Source: an uncultured Clostridia bacterium (GTDB lineage: Bacteria; Bacillota; Clostridia; Oscillospirales; Acutalibacteraceae). From it: a stretch of DNA of 6,289 bases. This document shows, piece after piece, positions 1 through 5,095 of the stretch. The position numbers and the translations under genes were made by a program. The stretch's first letter is position 1, and the number at the start of each line of letters is the position of its first letter. The DNA is taken from contig CAMCIX010000102.1 in the NCBI GenBank assembly GCA_945875045.1, forward strand, positions 1 to 6,289, read 5' to 3'. The notes below the pieces were generated by a model that saw nothing but the letters and a program-made list of their open reading frames with translations, did not search any database and was not told the DNA's origin.

Positions 1-84
1 TCAGAGGGAGCCGAGGTTTACCTATTTCAAGTACCCCTACAAACCCCGATTTGTCACGCATATTCAATGTCGGTAGGATTTAAT
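1..84. other. Window edge, no gene supported
   Basis: This stretch lies downstream of the ECF transporter gene. Two short open frames run off the left edge. On plus, codons from position 2 end at a TAG at 74-76 (ending ...FVTHIQCR). On minus, an ATG at 61-59 opens a frame (MRDKSGFVGVLEIGKPRLPL) that leaves the window. Neither has a recognisable domain, and the minus one has no Shine-Dalgarno site. They are mutually exclusive candidates and neither is called. No hairpin followed by a T-run is visible that would terminate the transporter transcript. Confidence 0.3.
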
Positions 85-813
85 TTATTTGTTAAGTATT
101 TTAGCAAAGGGCTTTTCGAGTACGCAGAAAAGGGCTACGCCGCCGACTATCGCGATACCCGCGTTAATAAGGGTAGAAGCCTGACCCAAAACGGCTGTAG
201 TAAGCGCCGCCTTAAAGCTCGATCCTGCAAGCAGGTAGGTAACCAGCTTCCACGCGGTCTCGCCCACAAGGTTTACTAGCATACCGCAGGACGCGCCGAC
301 CACCGCCGAGGCGGTTTTGTGGGAAAACTTATTTTTAAGGAGCCCGAAGATAATGCAGAGAATACCGATTACCAGAAATATCGGGCAAAGCACCGCGCTT
401 TTGCCTGTATATGAGCCGTTCTGTGTAAAGGTGTGAACCAAAAGTCCCGCAAAAACCATAAGGGAAAGCACGCCCGAAACATAAAGCGCAACGGCGGGGT
501 ACTTTTTGCGGTTCTTAAAGAAGTTGTAGACAAGACCCGCCGCAAGACCGATTAAAAGCTTTAAAACAAAGGTTTTGGGGGACGAATCGGCGTGACCGTT
601 GAAGATGTCGAAAAAGCCCATACCGATTGAGCCCGCAAGTCCGCCCTGCCAGCCGCCGACCAGCAGAGCCGCCAGAACAACTATAAGGTTTCCGAAATGT
701 ATGTACATATTAGCAAACGGAATGAAAAGCACCGTAAGCGCAATGTAGCACAGCGCCGCAAACAGCGCAATAAATGTAATGTCAAGTATTCTTTGATGAG
801 TAGTTTTTTTCAT
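85..813 (-). CDS. ECF transporter S component (vitamin/cofactor uptake, substrate-binding membrane subunit)
   Basis: Predicted 242-aa integral membrane protein that captures a vitamin-like substrate and works with a shared energy-coupling module (EcfA, EcfA', EcfT) not present in this window. Seen: the hydrophobic N-terminus carries an AxxxA pattern (A16, A20) of the kind S components use to contact EcfT. It is followed by IHFGNLIVVLAALLVGG (38-54), a Gly-rich helix ending FFDI (about 58-70), and SPKTFVLKLLIGLAAGLVY (78-96). These are hallmarks of the ECF riboflavin/pyridoxine-type S family. Further hydrophobic segments lie near 107-127, 140-160, 166-186 and 203-232. Start: the frame is open 31 codons further upstream, but ATG at 813 follows GAGG about 8 nt away, and the upstream extension would cross the promoter, so 813 is preferred. 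At 242 aa it is longer than typical S components (about 170-200 aa), the excess being in the middle. The divergent MocR regulator suggests a B6-type substrate, which is inference. Confidence 0.85.
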   Translation of the reverse strand: MKKTTHQRILDITFIALFAALCYIALTVLFIPFANMYIHFGNLIVVLAALLVGGWQGGLAGSIGMGFFDIFNGHADSSPKTFVLKLLIGLAAGLVYNFFKNRKKYPAVALYVSGVLSLMVFAGLLVHTFTQNGSYTGKSAVLCPIFLVIGILCIIFGLLKNKFSHKTASAVVGASCGMLVNLVGETAWKLVTYLLAGSSFKAALTTAVLGQASTLINAGIAIVGGVALFCVLEKPFAKILNK

Positions 814-843
814 TTGATTTTCCTCGTTTCCCCAAATTAAGTA

Positions 844-872
844 TTGCATATGCGTTTGGTAGGTGCTATTAT
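844..872 (+). promoter_or_regulatory. Promoter of the mocR-type regulator gene
   Basis: TTGCAT (844-849), a 17-nt spacer, then TATTAT (867-872) preceded by TGC, giving an extended -10. The predicted start is near 879, about 58 nt before the ATG at 937. The -10 overlaps the -10 of the opposing transporter promoter by two bases, so the two starts should be mutually exclusive or jointly controlled. Confidence 0.55.
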
Positions 873-879
873 TATAGCA
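864..879. promoter_or_regulatory. Near-symmetric dyad carrying both divergent -10 elements (possible operator)
   Basis: TGCTATTATTATAGCA has 6-bp arms TGCTAT (864-869) and ATAGCA (874-879) around a 4-nt centre. Read on either strand it supplies an extended -10 (TGC then TATTAT on plus, TGC then TATAAT on minus). RNA polymerase therefore cannot occupy both promoters at once, and one bound regulator could control both genes. MocR proteins commonly regulate a divergent neighbour; that this exact site is the operator is inference. Confidence 0.45.
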
Positions 880-899
880 AGAGAGTGTACCTAAATAAA
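871..899 (-). promoter_or_regulatory. Promoter of the ECF S-component gene
   Basis: On the minus strand a perfect extended -10, TGCTATAAT (879-871), is preceded 17 nt upstream by a weak -35 (TTTATT, 899-894). The weak -35 fits an extended -10 promoter. The predicted transcription start is near 864, leaving a leader of about 50 nt before ATG at 813. Confidence 0.6.
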
Positions 900-936
900 T
901 AGACAAATTTAAACTTTTTTAAAAGGACAGTTTTCT

Positions 937-2292
937 ATGCTATTCGACTTTATTAATCTAAAATCGGGCTCGGGGGCTATGTATCTTAGGCTTTATGAGC
1001 AGATAACCGCCGCGGTGCAAAGCGGTGTGATAAAAAAGGGGGAGCGCCTGCCCTCAATAAGGGAGGCGGCGGCGCAAACAGGGGTCAGCCGCACAACGGT
1101 TGAGAGCGCGTATATAAAGCTCTGCATCGAGGGGATTGCCGAAAGCTCACCCCAAAGGGGGTATTTTATCTGCGGAAGCGCAAAGCCCGCGCAAAGGAAG
1201 GCGGAGGAAAAAAGGTGCGAGCCGCCTTTCTTATACGACTTTTCGGGCAGAAAAATCGACTCCGCCGCCGCCGACATATCCTTTTGGAAAAAGACTGTAA
1301 GAGAGGTATTAAGGGACACCGACGAGCTTTTGTCCTACGGCGACCCGCAGGGGGAGTACGGGCTGAGAACAGCCCTTGCCGCCTATGCTTATAAGGCGAG
1401 GGGGGTACGCACAAGCCCCGAGAATATTGTAATCGGGGCGGGAGTGGGACCGCTTTTGAATATTCTGTGCGGGCTTATCGGCAAGGAAAATAAAGCGGCT
1501 GTCGAAAACGGCGGCTTCGAGCAGGCGCGGCTTATTTTTTCGGACTACGGTATCTCCGCTCTCACGGTCGAAAGCGATAAAAACGGTGCAAAAACCGACG
1601 CGCTTAGAAAAAGCGGGGCAAATGTCTTAATGCTCCTGCCCTCCGCCCTTTCAAGATTCAGCGTAACGGGGCTTTCCGCGAGACGCGGCGAATTTGTTAA
1701 ATGGGTCGGCGAGGACGAAAACCGTCTTATAATTGAAGACGATTATAACGGCGAACTACGCTACACCGCGCGGAGCGTGACGGCGTTTCAGGGAAAATGC
1801 CCCGAAAGCACTATATATATAGGAAGCTTTTCAAAGCTCCTGCTCCCGAGCGTGCGAATCGCTTATATGGTGTTGCCTGACCGTTTGGCGAGCGACTTTT
1901 CGGCGCGGCGGGGCGTTTACAATCAGACCTGCGGCAAGACCGAGCAAATTGCCCTTAAAAATTACATAGAAACAGGCGAGCTTGAAAAGCATCTGCGGCG
2001 GCTCCGCAAGCTTTACTACGCCAAAAGCCGCTATCTTTGCCGAACAGTAGAGGAAATTATGCCCAATACAGATATAACGCTGTTTGAGTCCTCGATAACC
2101 GCCGAGCTTGATTTTAATAACGAAACCGAAAGTAATGAAATCTGCGCCGCCGCGGCAAAAAACGGGATAAAGCTCCTCCCAGCGCGGGAAAGGGGTAGGG
2201 TAAGGCTTTGCTTTGCGGGAATTTCGGAAAAGGATATTCGTCCCGCGCTTGAGAAGCTAAAAACGGTGGTTCAAAGCGGCACAAAAAAATAA
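937..2292 (+). CDS. MocR-family (GntR/aminotransferase-like) PLP-dependent transcriptional regulator
   Basis: A 451-aa cytoplasmic regulator of the usual MocR length. Seen: an N-terminal GntR winged helix (about 14-80, with GERLPSIREAAAQTGVSRTTV and a basic turn-wing ending QRGYFI), a short linker, then a fold-type I aminotransferase domain (about 115-450). Landmarks: YGDPQGEYGLR (134-144), EDDYNGELRY (267-276) with the Asp and Tyr expected to touch the PLP ring (D268, Y270), SFSK with the PLP-Schiff-base lysine K300, and RVRLCFAG with carboxylate-binding R423. These align with GabR/PdxR-type proteins, where PLP or a PLP-ligand adduct changes DNA binding. Two usual stretches are altered: the GSQQALD-like motif reads GVGPLLN (169-175) and the TPSHQFPTG-like motif reads LPSALSRFSVTG (234-245), so the ligand may be unusual. 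ATG 937 follows AAGGA by 9 nt. Likely targets: itself and the divergent transporter. There is no hairpin terminator after the stop. Confidence 0.92.
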   Translation: MLFDFINLKSGSGAMYLRLYEQITAAVQSGVIKKGERLPSIREAAAQTGVSRTTVESAYIKLCIEGIAESSPQRGYFICGSAKPAQRKAEEKRCEPPFLYDFSGRKIDSAAADISFWKKTVREVLRDTDELLSYGDPQGEYGLRTALAAYAYKARGVRTSPENIVIGAGVGPLLNILCGLIGKENKAAVENGGFEQARLIFSDYGISALTVESDKNGAKTDALRKSGANVLMLLPSALSRFSVTGLSARRGEFVKWVGEDENRLIIEDDYNGELRYTARSVTAFQGKCPESTIYIGSFSKLLLPSVRIAYMVLPDRLASDFSARRGVYNQTCGKTEQIALKNYIETGELEKHLRRLRKLYYAKSRYLCRTVEEIMPNTDITLFESSITAELDFNNETESNEICAAAAKNGIKLLPARERGRVRLCFAGISEKDIRPALEKLKTVVQSGTKK

Positions 2293-2344
2293 TTAAAAAT
2301 TTTTTTAAAAAAAGCTTGACAAATAGGTATTGGAGTGATATAAT
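2293..2344 (+). promoter_or_regulatory. Very strong 5S rRNA promoter with UP-like element
   Basis: TTGACA (2316-2321), 17-nt spacer, TATAAT (2339-2344), with TGA just before the -10 giving an extended -10. Directly upstream, 2293-2314 is an A-tract/T-tract/A-tract that fits the published rRNA UP-element consensus (AAAWWTWTTTT then AAA) in the correct register relative to the -35. The predicted start is near G2351. This is the best promoter in the window and fits a stable-RNA gene. Confidence 0.9.
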
Positions 2345-2351
2345 GACTAAG

Positions 2352-2366
2352 CTGTCGATGAGACAG
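2352..2366 (+). other. Small leader hairpin upstream of 5S rRNA
   Basis: CTGTC (2352-2356) and GACAG (2362-2366) pair across a 5-nt loop, starting essentially at the predicted transcription start. A 5'-terminal hairpin could protect the precursor or mark a processing site before the mature 5' end near 2379. It is short, so chance is possible. Confidence 0.35.
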
Positions 2367-2378
2367 ACAAATCAAACA

Positions 2379-2494
2379 GTTGGTGTTGATTGCGGCGAGG
2401 GTCCACCCGTTCCCATACCGAACACGGAAGTTAAGCTCGCTTGCGCTGAAGATACTCGGCGGGAAGCTGCCCGGGAAAATAAGTAGATGCCAAC
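2379..2494 (+). rRNA. 5S ribosomal RNA, complete and stand-alone
   Basis: A 116-nt RNA of normal 5S length. The core 2403-2435 contains the conserved loop sequence CCACCCGTTCCCATACCGAA followed by CACGGAAGTTAAGC, diagnostic of bacterial 5S rRNA. The ends close as helix I: 2379-2386 (GTTGGTGT) pairs with 2487-2494 (ATGCCAAC) over 8 pairs including G-T wobbles. It has its own promoter and terminator with no 16S, 23S or tRNA next to it, so it is an isolated 5S gene rather than the tail of an rrn operon. The exact mature ends may differ by one or two bases. Confidence 0.95.
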
Positions 2495-2498
2495 ATTT

Positions 2499-2528
2499 AA
2501 TCCTGCGCTTTTGGCGCAGGATTTTTTT
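2499..2528 (+). terminator. Rho-independent terminator of the 5S gene
   Basis: TCCTGCGC (2501-2508) pairs with GCGCAGGA (2514-2521) over 8 GC-rich pairs around loop TTTTG, extendable by two A-T pairs, and is followed by seven T (2522-2528). It begins 4 nt after the 5S 3' end. It would also stop any read-through from the upstream regulator gene, which lacks its own terminator. Confidence 0.93.
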
Positions 2529-2555
2529 ATACTCTAAAATCACAATTTCTGTTAC

Positions 2556-2585
2556 TTGACGAAAATACAAAATATGGTGTATAAT
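2556..2585 (+). promoter_or_regulatory. Promoter of the topoisomerase operon
   Basis: TTGACG (2556-2561), 18-nt spacer, TATAAT (2580-2585). The predicted start is near 2592, giving a leader of about 29 nt that contains a 14-bp AT palindrome (2595-2608) and the Shine-Dalgarno AAGAGG (2607-2612), 8 nt before ATG 2621. It lies directly after the 5S terminator and is the only good promoter seen for the topoisomerase genes. Confidence 0.8.
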
Positions 2586-2620
2586 ATAAGTTGATTAATT
2601 ATAATTAAGAGGTATCGGAA

Positions 2621-4609
2621 ATGGCGAAAACCACCGCTGAATACGGCAACGACAGTATAAAAAAGCTTGAGGGTCCCGACCGCGTGCGTAAGCGCCCGGG
2701 GGTCATTTTCGGCTCGGACGGGCTGGACGGCTGCGAGCATTCGGTTTTTGAAATAATTTCAAACTCAATCGACGAGGCGCGAGAGGGCTACGGGCAAAAA
2801 ATAGTTATAACAAAGTACGCCGACGGCTCTATCGAGGTGCAGGACTTTGGCCGCGGCGCGCCGGTTGACTTTAACAATAAGGAGCAATGCTTTAACTGGG
2901 AGCTTCTTTATTGCGAGCTGTACGCGGGCGGAAAATACAACACCAACGAGGGCTCGAACTATGAATATTCGGTAGGTCTTAACGGCTTAGGTCTCTGCTC
3001 TACCCAGTATTCCTCGGAATATATGGACGTTGAAATAAAGCGCGACGGCTTTAAATACAATCTGCATTTTGAAAAAGGCTACAACGTCGGCGGGCTTAAA
3101 AAGGAGCCCTATTCGGGAAAGGATACGGGAACAAAAACCCGCTGGAAGCCCGATATTGAGGTCTTTACCGATATTAATATCCCCACCGAGTATTTTTTAG
3201 ATATAATAAAACGTCAGGCGATTGTAAACGACGGTCTGCTCTTTGTATTCCGCGAACAGCAGGGGGCGAAATTCGTCCAGCAGGAGATTGTATACAATAA
3301 CGGTATCAGAGATTATGTAAACGAGACGGTTGGGGAGGAACGGCTGTCCTCGGTGCAGTTCTGGCAGACCGAGCGAAAGGGCAGAGACCGCGAGGACAAG
3401 CCCGAATACAAGGTTAAAATCAATGTTGCGCTCACCTTTTCTAACCGCCATACCCTAAAGGAGTATTACCACAATTCAAGCTGGCTTGAATACGGCGGAG
3501 TCCCCGAAAAGGCGACAAGGAGCGCATTTGTCGCACAGCTTGACGCTTACATCAAGCAGAGCGGAAAATACAAGTCTAACGAGAGTAAAATTACCTTTTC
3601 GGACGTTGAGGAATGTCTTGTGCTGGTGATCTCCTCCTTCTCGACAGTCACCTCCTACGAAAACCAGACCAAAAAGGCGATTACCAACAAATTTATATAT
3701 GAGGCAATGACCGATTTTCTGCGTCATCAGCTTGAGGTTTACTTTATCGAGAACAAGGCGGAGGCGGACAAAATAGCCGATCAGGTGCTTGTCAATAAAC
3801 GAAGCCGCGAGAGAAGCGAAAGGGAGCGAATCAACCTTAAAAAGACCCTGCAATCGGCAAACTCAATGCTTGACAGGGTTGATAAATTCGTCGACTGCCG
3901 CTCAAAGGATATTGAAAGGCGGGAGCTGTTTATAGTGGAGGGCGACTCGGCGTTAGGCTCCTGTAAATTAGCCCGTGACGCGGAATTTCAGGCAATAATA
4001 CCCGTAAGGGGCAAGATTTTAAACTGCCTTAAAGCCGATTACGAAAAGGTCTTTAAGAGCGAGATTATAACTAACCTTATTAAGGTTTTGGGCTGTGGAG
4101 TAGAGGTTAAGTCCAAGGCTAATAAGGGTCTTGCAACCTTTGATTTGGGGGCGCTCCGCTGGAACAAGGTTATAATCTGTACCGACGCCGACGTGGACGG
4201 TTTTCAGATAAGAACCCTTATTTTAACAATGATATACCGCCTTATGCCCACCCTTATAAACGAGGGCAAGGTTTATATCGCGGAAACCCCGCTTTACGAG
4301 ATAAGGACAAAGGATATGACCTACTTTGCCTATGACGAAAAGGAAAAAACAGAGATATTAGGTAAAATCGGCAACGTAAAGCCCGAGCCTGATATTCAGC
4401 GCTCAAAGGGTCTGGGTGAAAACCAGCCCGATATGATGAACCTTACCACAATGAATCCCGAAACCAGACGGCTTATAAAGGTTATGCCGCAGGACGCCGA
4501 GCGCACCTCGCAGATGTTCGACCTATTATTAGGCGACGACTTAGCGGGCAGAAAGGAATTTATCGCCGAGAACGGATATATGTATCTGGAGGAAGCGGAC
4601 ATATCTTAA
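2621..4609 (+). CDS. parE: Type IIA DNA topoisomerase subunit B (ATPase/Toprim), probable topoisomerase IV ParE
   Basis: A 662-aa cytoplasmic ATPase subunit that pairs with the subunit A gene downstream to form an A2B2 enzyme passing one DNA duplex through another, probably for chromosome decatenation. Domains: GHKL ATPase (about 10-220) with EIISNSIDEA (general base E44, Mg ligand N48), DFGRG (D75, adenine pocket) and lid GLNGLG (119-124); transducer (about 230-400) with QTK (349-351, K351 for the gamma phosphate); Toprim (about 434-550) with EGDSA (E440), PVRGKILN (461-468) and TDADVDG (D522, D524); and the C-terminal RSKGLGE (594-600). All catalytic residues are present and the length matches ParE/GyrB (about 630-655). 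Oddities: the lid has Asn where bacterial GyrB/ParE usually has His (GLHGVG), and flanking motifs differ from the housekeeping gyrase, so topoisomerase IV is favoured over gyrase. It is separated from subunit A by an inserted small gene. Confidence 0.9.
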   Translation: MAKTTAEYGNDSIKKLEGPDRVRKRPGVIFGSDGLDGCEHSVFEIISNSIDEAREGYGQKIVITKYADGSIEVQDFGRGAPVDFNNKEQCFNWELLYCELYAGGKYNTNEGSNYEYSVGLNGLGLCSTQYSSEYMDVEIKRDGFKYNLHFEKGYNVGGLKKEPYSGKDTGTKTRWKPDIEVFTDINIPTEYFLDIIKRQAIVNDGLLFVFREQQGAKFVQQEIVYNNGIRDYVNETVGEERLSSVQFWQTERKGRDREDKPEYKVKINVALTFSNRHTLKEYYHNSSWLEYGGVPEKATRSAFVAQLDAYIKQSGKYKSNESKITFSDVEECLVLVISSFSTVTSYENQTKKAITNKFIYEAMTDFLRHQLEVYFIENKAEADKIADQVLVNKRSRERSERERINLKKTLQSANSMLDRVDKFVDCRSKDIERRELFIVEGDSALGSCKLARDAEFQAIIPVRGKILNCLKADYEKVFKSEIITNLIKVLGCGVEVKSKANKGLATFDLGALRWNKVIICTDADVDGFQIRTLILTMIYRLMPTLINEGKVYIAETPLYEIRTKDMTYFAYDEKEKTEILGKIGNVKPEPDIQRSKGLGENQPDMMNLTTMNPETRRLIKVMPQDAERTSQMFDLLLGDDLAGRKEFIAENGYMYLEEADIS

Positions 4610-4637
4610 TGCGGAATTCGGAATTCGGAATGCGGAA
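4610..4637. repeat. Left heptamer array (TKCGGAA x4)
   Basis: Four tandem 7-mers start right after the subunit B stop codon: TGCGGAA, TTCGGAA, TTCGGAA, TGCGGAA, followed by TTAA. A second motif, GCATTACGAAT (4653-4663), lies just downstream and is identical to 5067-5077 in the right array, so both repeat types occur on the left side. Confidence 0.85.
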
Positions 4638-4672
4638 TTAAAGAACGGTTTAGCATTACGAATCAGAAAAAT

Positions 4673-4693
4673 AATTATGAATTAAAAAAGGTG
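4673..4693 (+). repeat. Left copy of a 21-bp direct repeat with Shine-Dalgarno
   Basis: Nineteen of 21 positions match 5075-5095 (differences at 4678 T/C and 4692 T/G). The repeat ends in six A followed by GGTG, which serves as ribosome binding site for the small gene, 5 nt before ATG 4699. The right copy serves topoisomerase subunit A in the same way. Confidence 0.75.
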
Positions 4694-4698
4694 TTTGT

Positions 4699-5055
4699 AT
4701 GGATAATGCAGTAGTTGTAAAAAGCAAATTTTTTGCTATAAGAATTGTGAATGCATATAAATATCTGACGCAGGAGAAATGCGAATTTGTAATGTCAAAA
4801 CAGCTTTTGCGAAGCGGAACAAGTATAGGTGCAAATGTTAAAGAAGCAATCAGGGGTCAAAGCAAGCCCGATTTTTATTCCAAGCTTAATATCGCGCTTA
4901 AAGAGGCGAGTGAAACCGAATATTGGCTTGAAATATTATACGAAACAGAGTATATTGATAAAAAGCTTTTCGATAGTATAATATCGGATTGCAGGGAAAT
5001 TATTAAGCTTTTAATTTCTATAACAAAAACTCAAAAGTCACGCACCAAAAAATAA
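4699..5055 (+). CDS. Four-helix-bundle protein, 23S rRNA intervening-sequence-protein (S23/IVP) family
   Basis: A 118-aa protein with the family signature LLRSGTSIGANVKEA (36-50), then GQSKPDFYSKLNIALKEA (53-70) and SETEYWLEIL (71-80). The pattern is long amphipathic helices as in the pentameric four-helix bundles of this family. The length is typical (about 110-125 aa), there is no signal peptide or membrane segment, and the tail is basic (TKTQKSRTKK), consistent with nucleic acid contact. Family knowledge: members occur as ORFs in 23S rRNA intervening sequences and as Avd, the accessory protein of diversity-generating retroelements that binds reverse transcriptase and RNA. No reverse transcriptase, template repeat or variable repeat is seen here. 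The gene lies in the topoisomerase operon, 89 nt after subunit B and 50 nt before subunit A, and is clearly more AT-rich than either. Its TAA stop overlaps the first unit of the right repeat array, so gene and repeats probably travel together. Its role here is unknown. Confidence 0.9.
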   Translation: MDNAVVVKSKFFAIRIVNAYKYLTQEKCEFVMSKQLLRSGTSIGANVKEAIRGQSKPDFYSKLNIALKEASETEYWLEILYETEYIDKKLFDSIISDCREIIKLLISITKTQKSRTKK

Positions 5056-5086
5056 TTACGAATTACGCATTACGAATTACGAATTA
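5054..5086. repeat. Right heptamer array (MATTACG x4 plus partial)
   Basis: Tandem 7-mers AATTACG, AATTACG, CATTACG, AATTACG, then AATTA. The array begins inside the stop codon of the small gene. It is the reverse complement of the left array except that each unit has A where the complement of the left unit has C. Confidence 0.88.
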
Positions 5087-5095
5087 AAAAAGGGG
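5075..5095 (+). repeat. Right copy of the 21-bp direct repeat with Shine-Dalgarno
   Basis: Near-identical partner of 4673-4693. It spans the end of the right heptamer array, six A and GGGG, and leads directly into the Shine-Dalgarno of topoisomerase subunit A. Either the insertion duplicated the subunit A translation-initiation region, or the element carries this sequence at both ends. Confidence 0.75.

Larger units (their letters stand above)
4610..5086 (+). mobile_element. Putative IVS-like insertion: S23-family gene bracketed by inverted heptamer arrays
   Basis: The spacer between the two topoisomerase genes holds an AT-rich small gene (about 33% GC; sampled lines of the flanking gene average about 47%) framed by 7-bp repeat arrays. 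Left arm 4615-4639 and right arm 5061-5085 are inverted copies: 22 of 25 positions pair in exact register, and the variant unit (TGC on the left, GCA on the right) falls in the matching place. The architecture (complementary ends around a four-helix-bundle ORF) matches that of 23S rRNA intervening sequences. No transposase is present, so it would be non-autonomous. That it is mobile, and the exact boundaries, are inference. Confidence 0.55.

Noticed and set aside
40..56. Hairpin ACAAA/TTTGT as a terminator for the transporter gene
   Set aside because: Only five AT-rich pairs and no following T-run on either strand.
67..279. Open frame on plus, 70 codons, inside the 3' part of the transporter gene
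   Set aside because: Antisense to a well-supported membrane protein gene, with no Shine-Dalgarno site and no recognisable motif.
993..1414. Two minus-strand open frames opposite the MocR-type gene
   Set aside because: The MocR protein has continuous domain signatures through this stretch; the antisense frames are Arg/Ser-rich low-complexity shadows of its GC-rich codons.
2271..2570. Minus-strand open frame across the 5S rRNA gene
   Set aside because: It covers a structured rRNA gene, its promoter and its terminator; the encoded peptide is the complement of rRNA sequence.
3197..3853. Minus-strand open frames opposite topoisomerase subunit B
   Set aside because: Antisense to conserved transducer-domain coding sequence, with no ribosome binding site or domain.
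4699..5055. A diversity-generating retroelement, suggested by similarity of the small protein to Avd
   Set aside because: No reverse transcriptase, template repeat or variable repeat is visible; the flanking heptamers are short tandem repeats, not TR/VR pairs with adenine-specific differences.
5054..5086. CRISPR array
   Set aside because: Units are 7 bp, directly tandem without spacers, and no cas gene is present.
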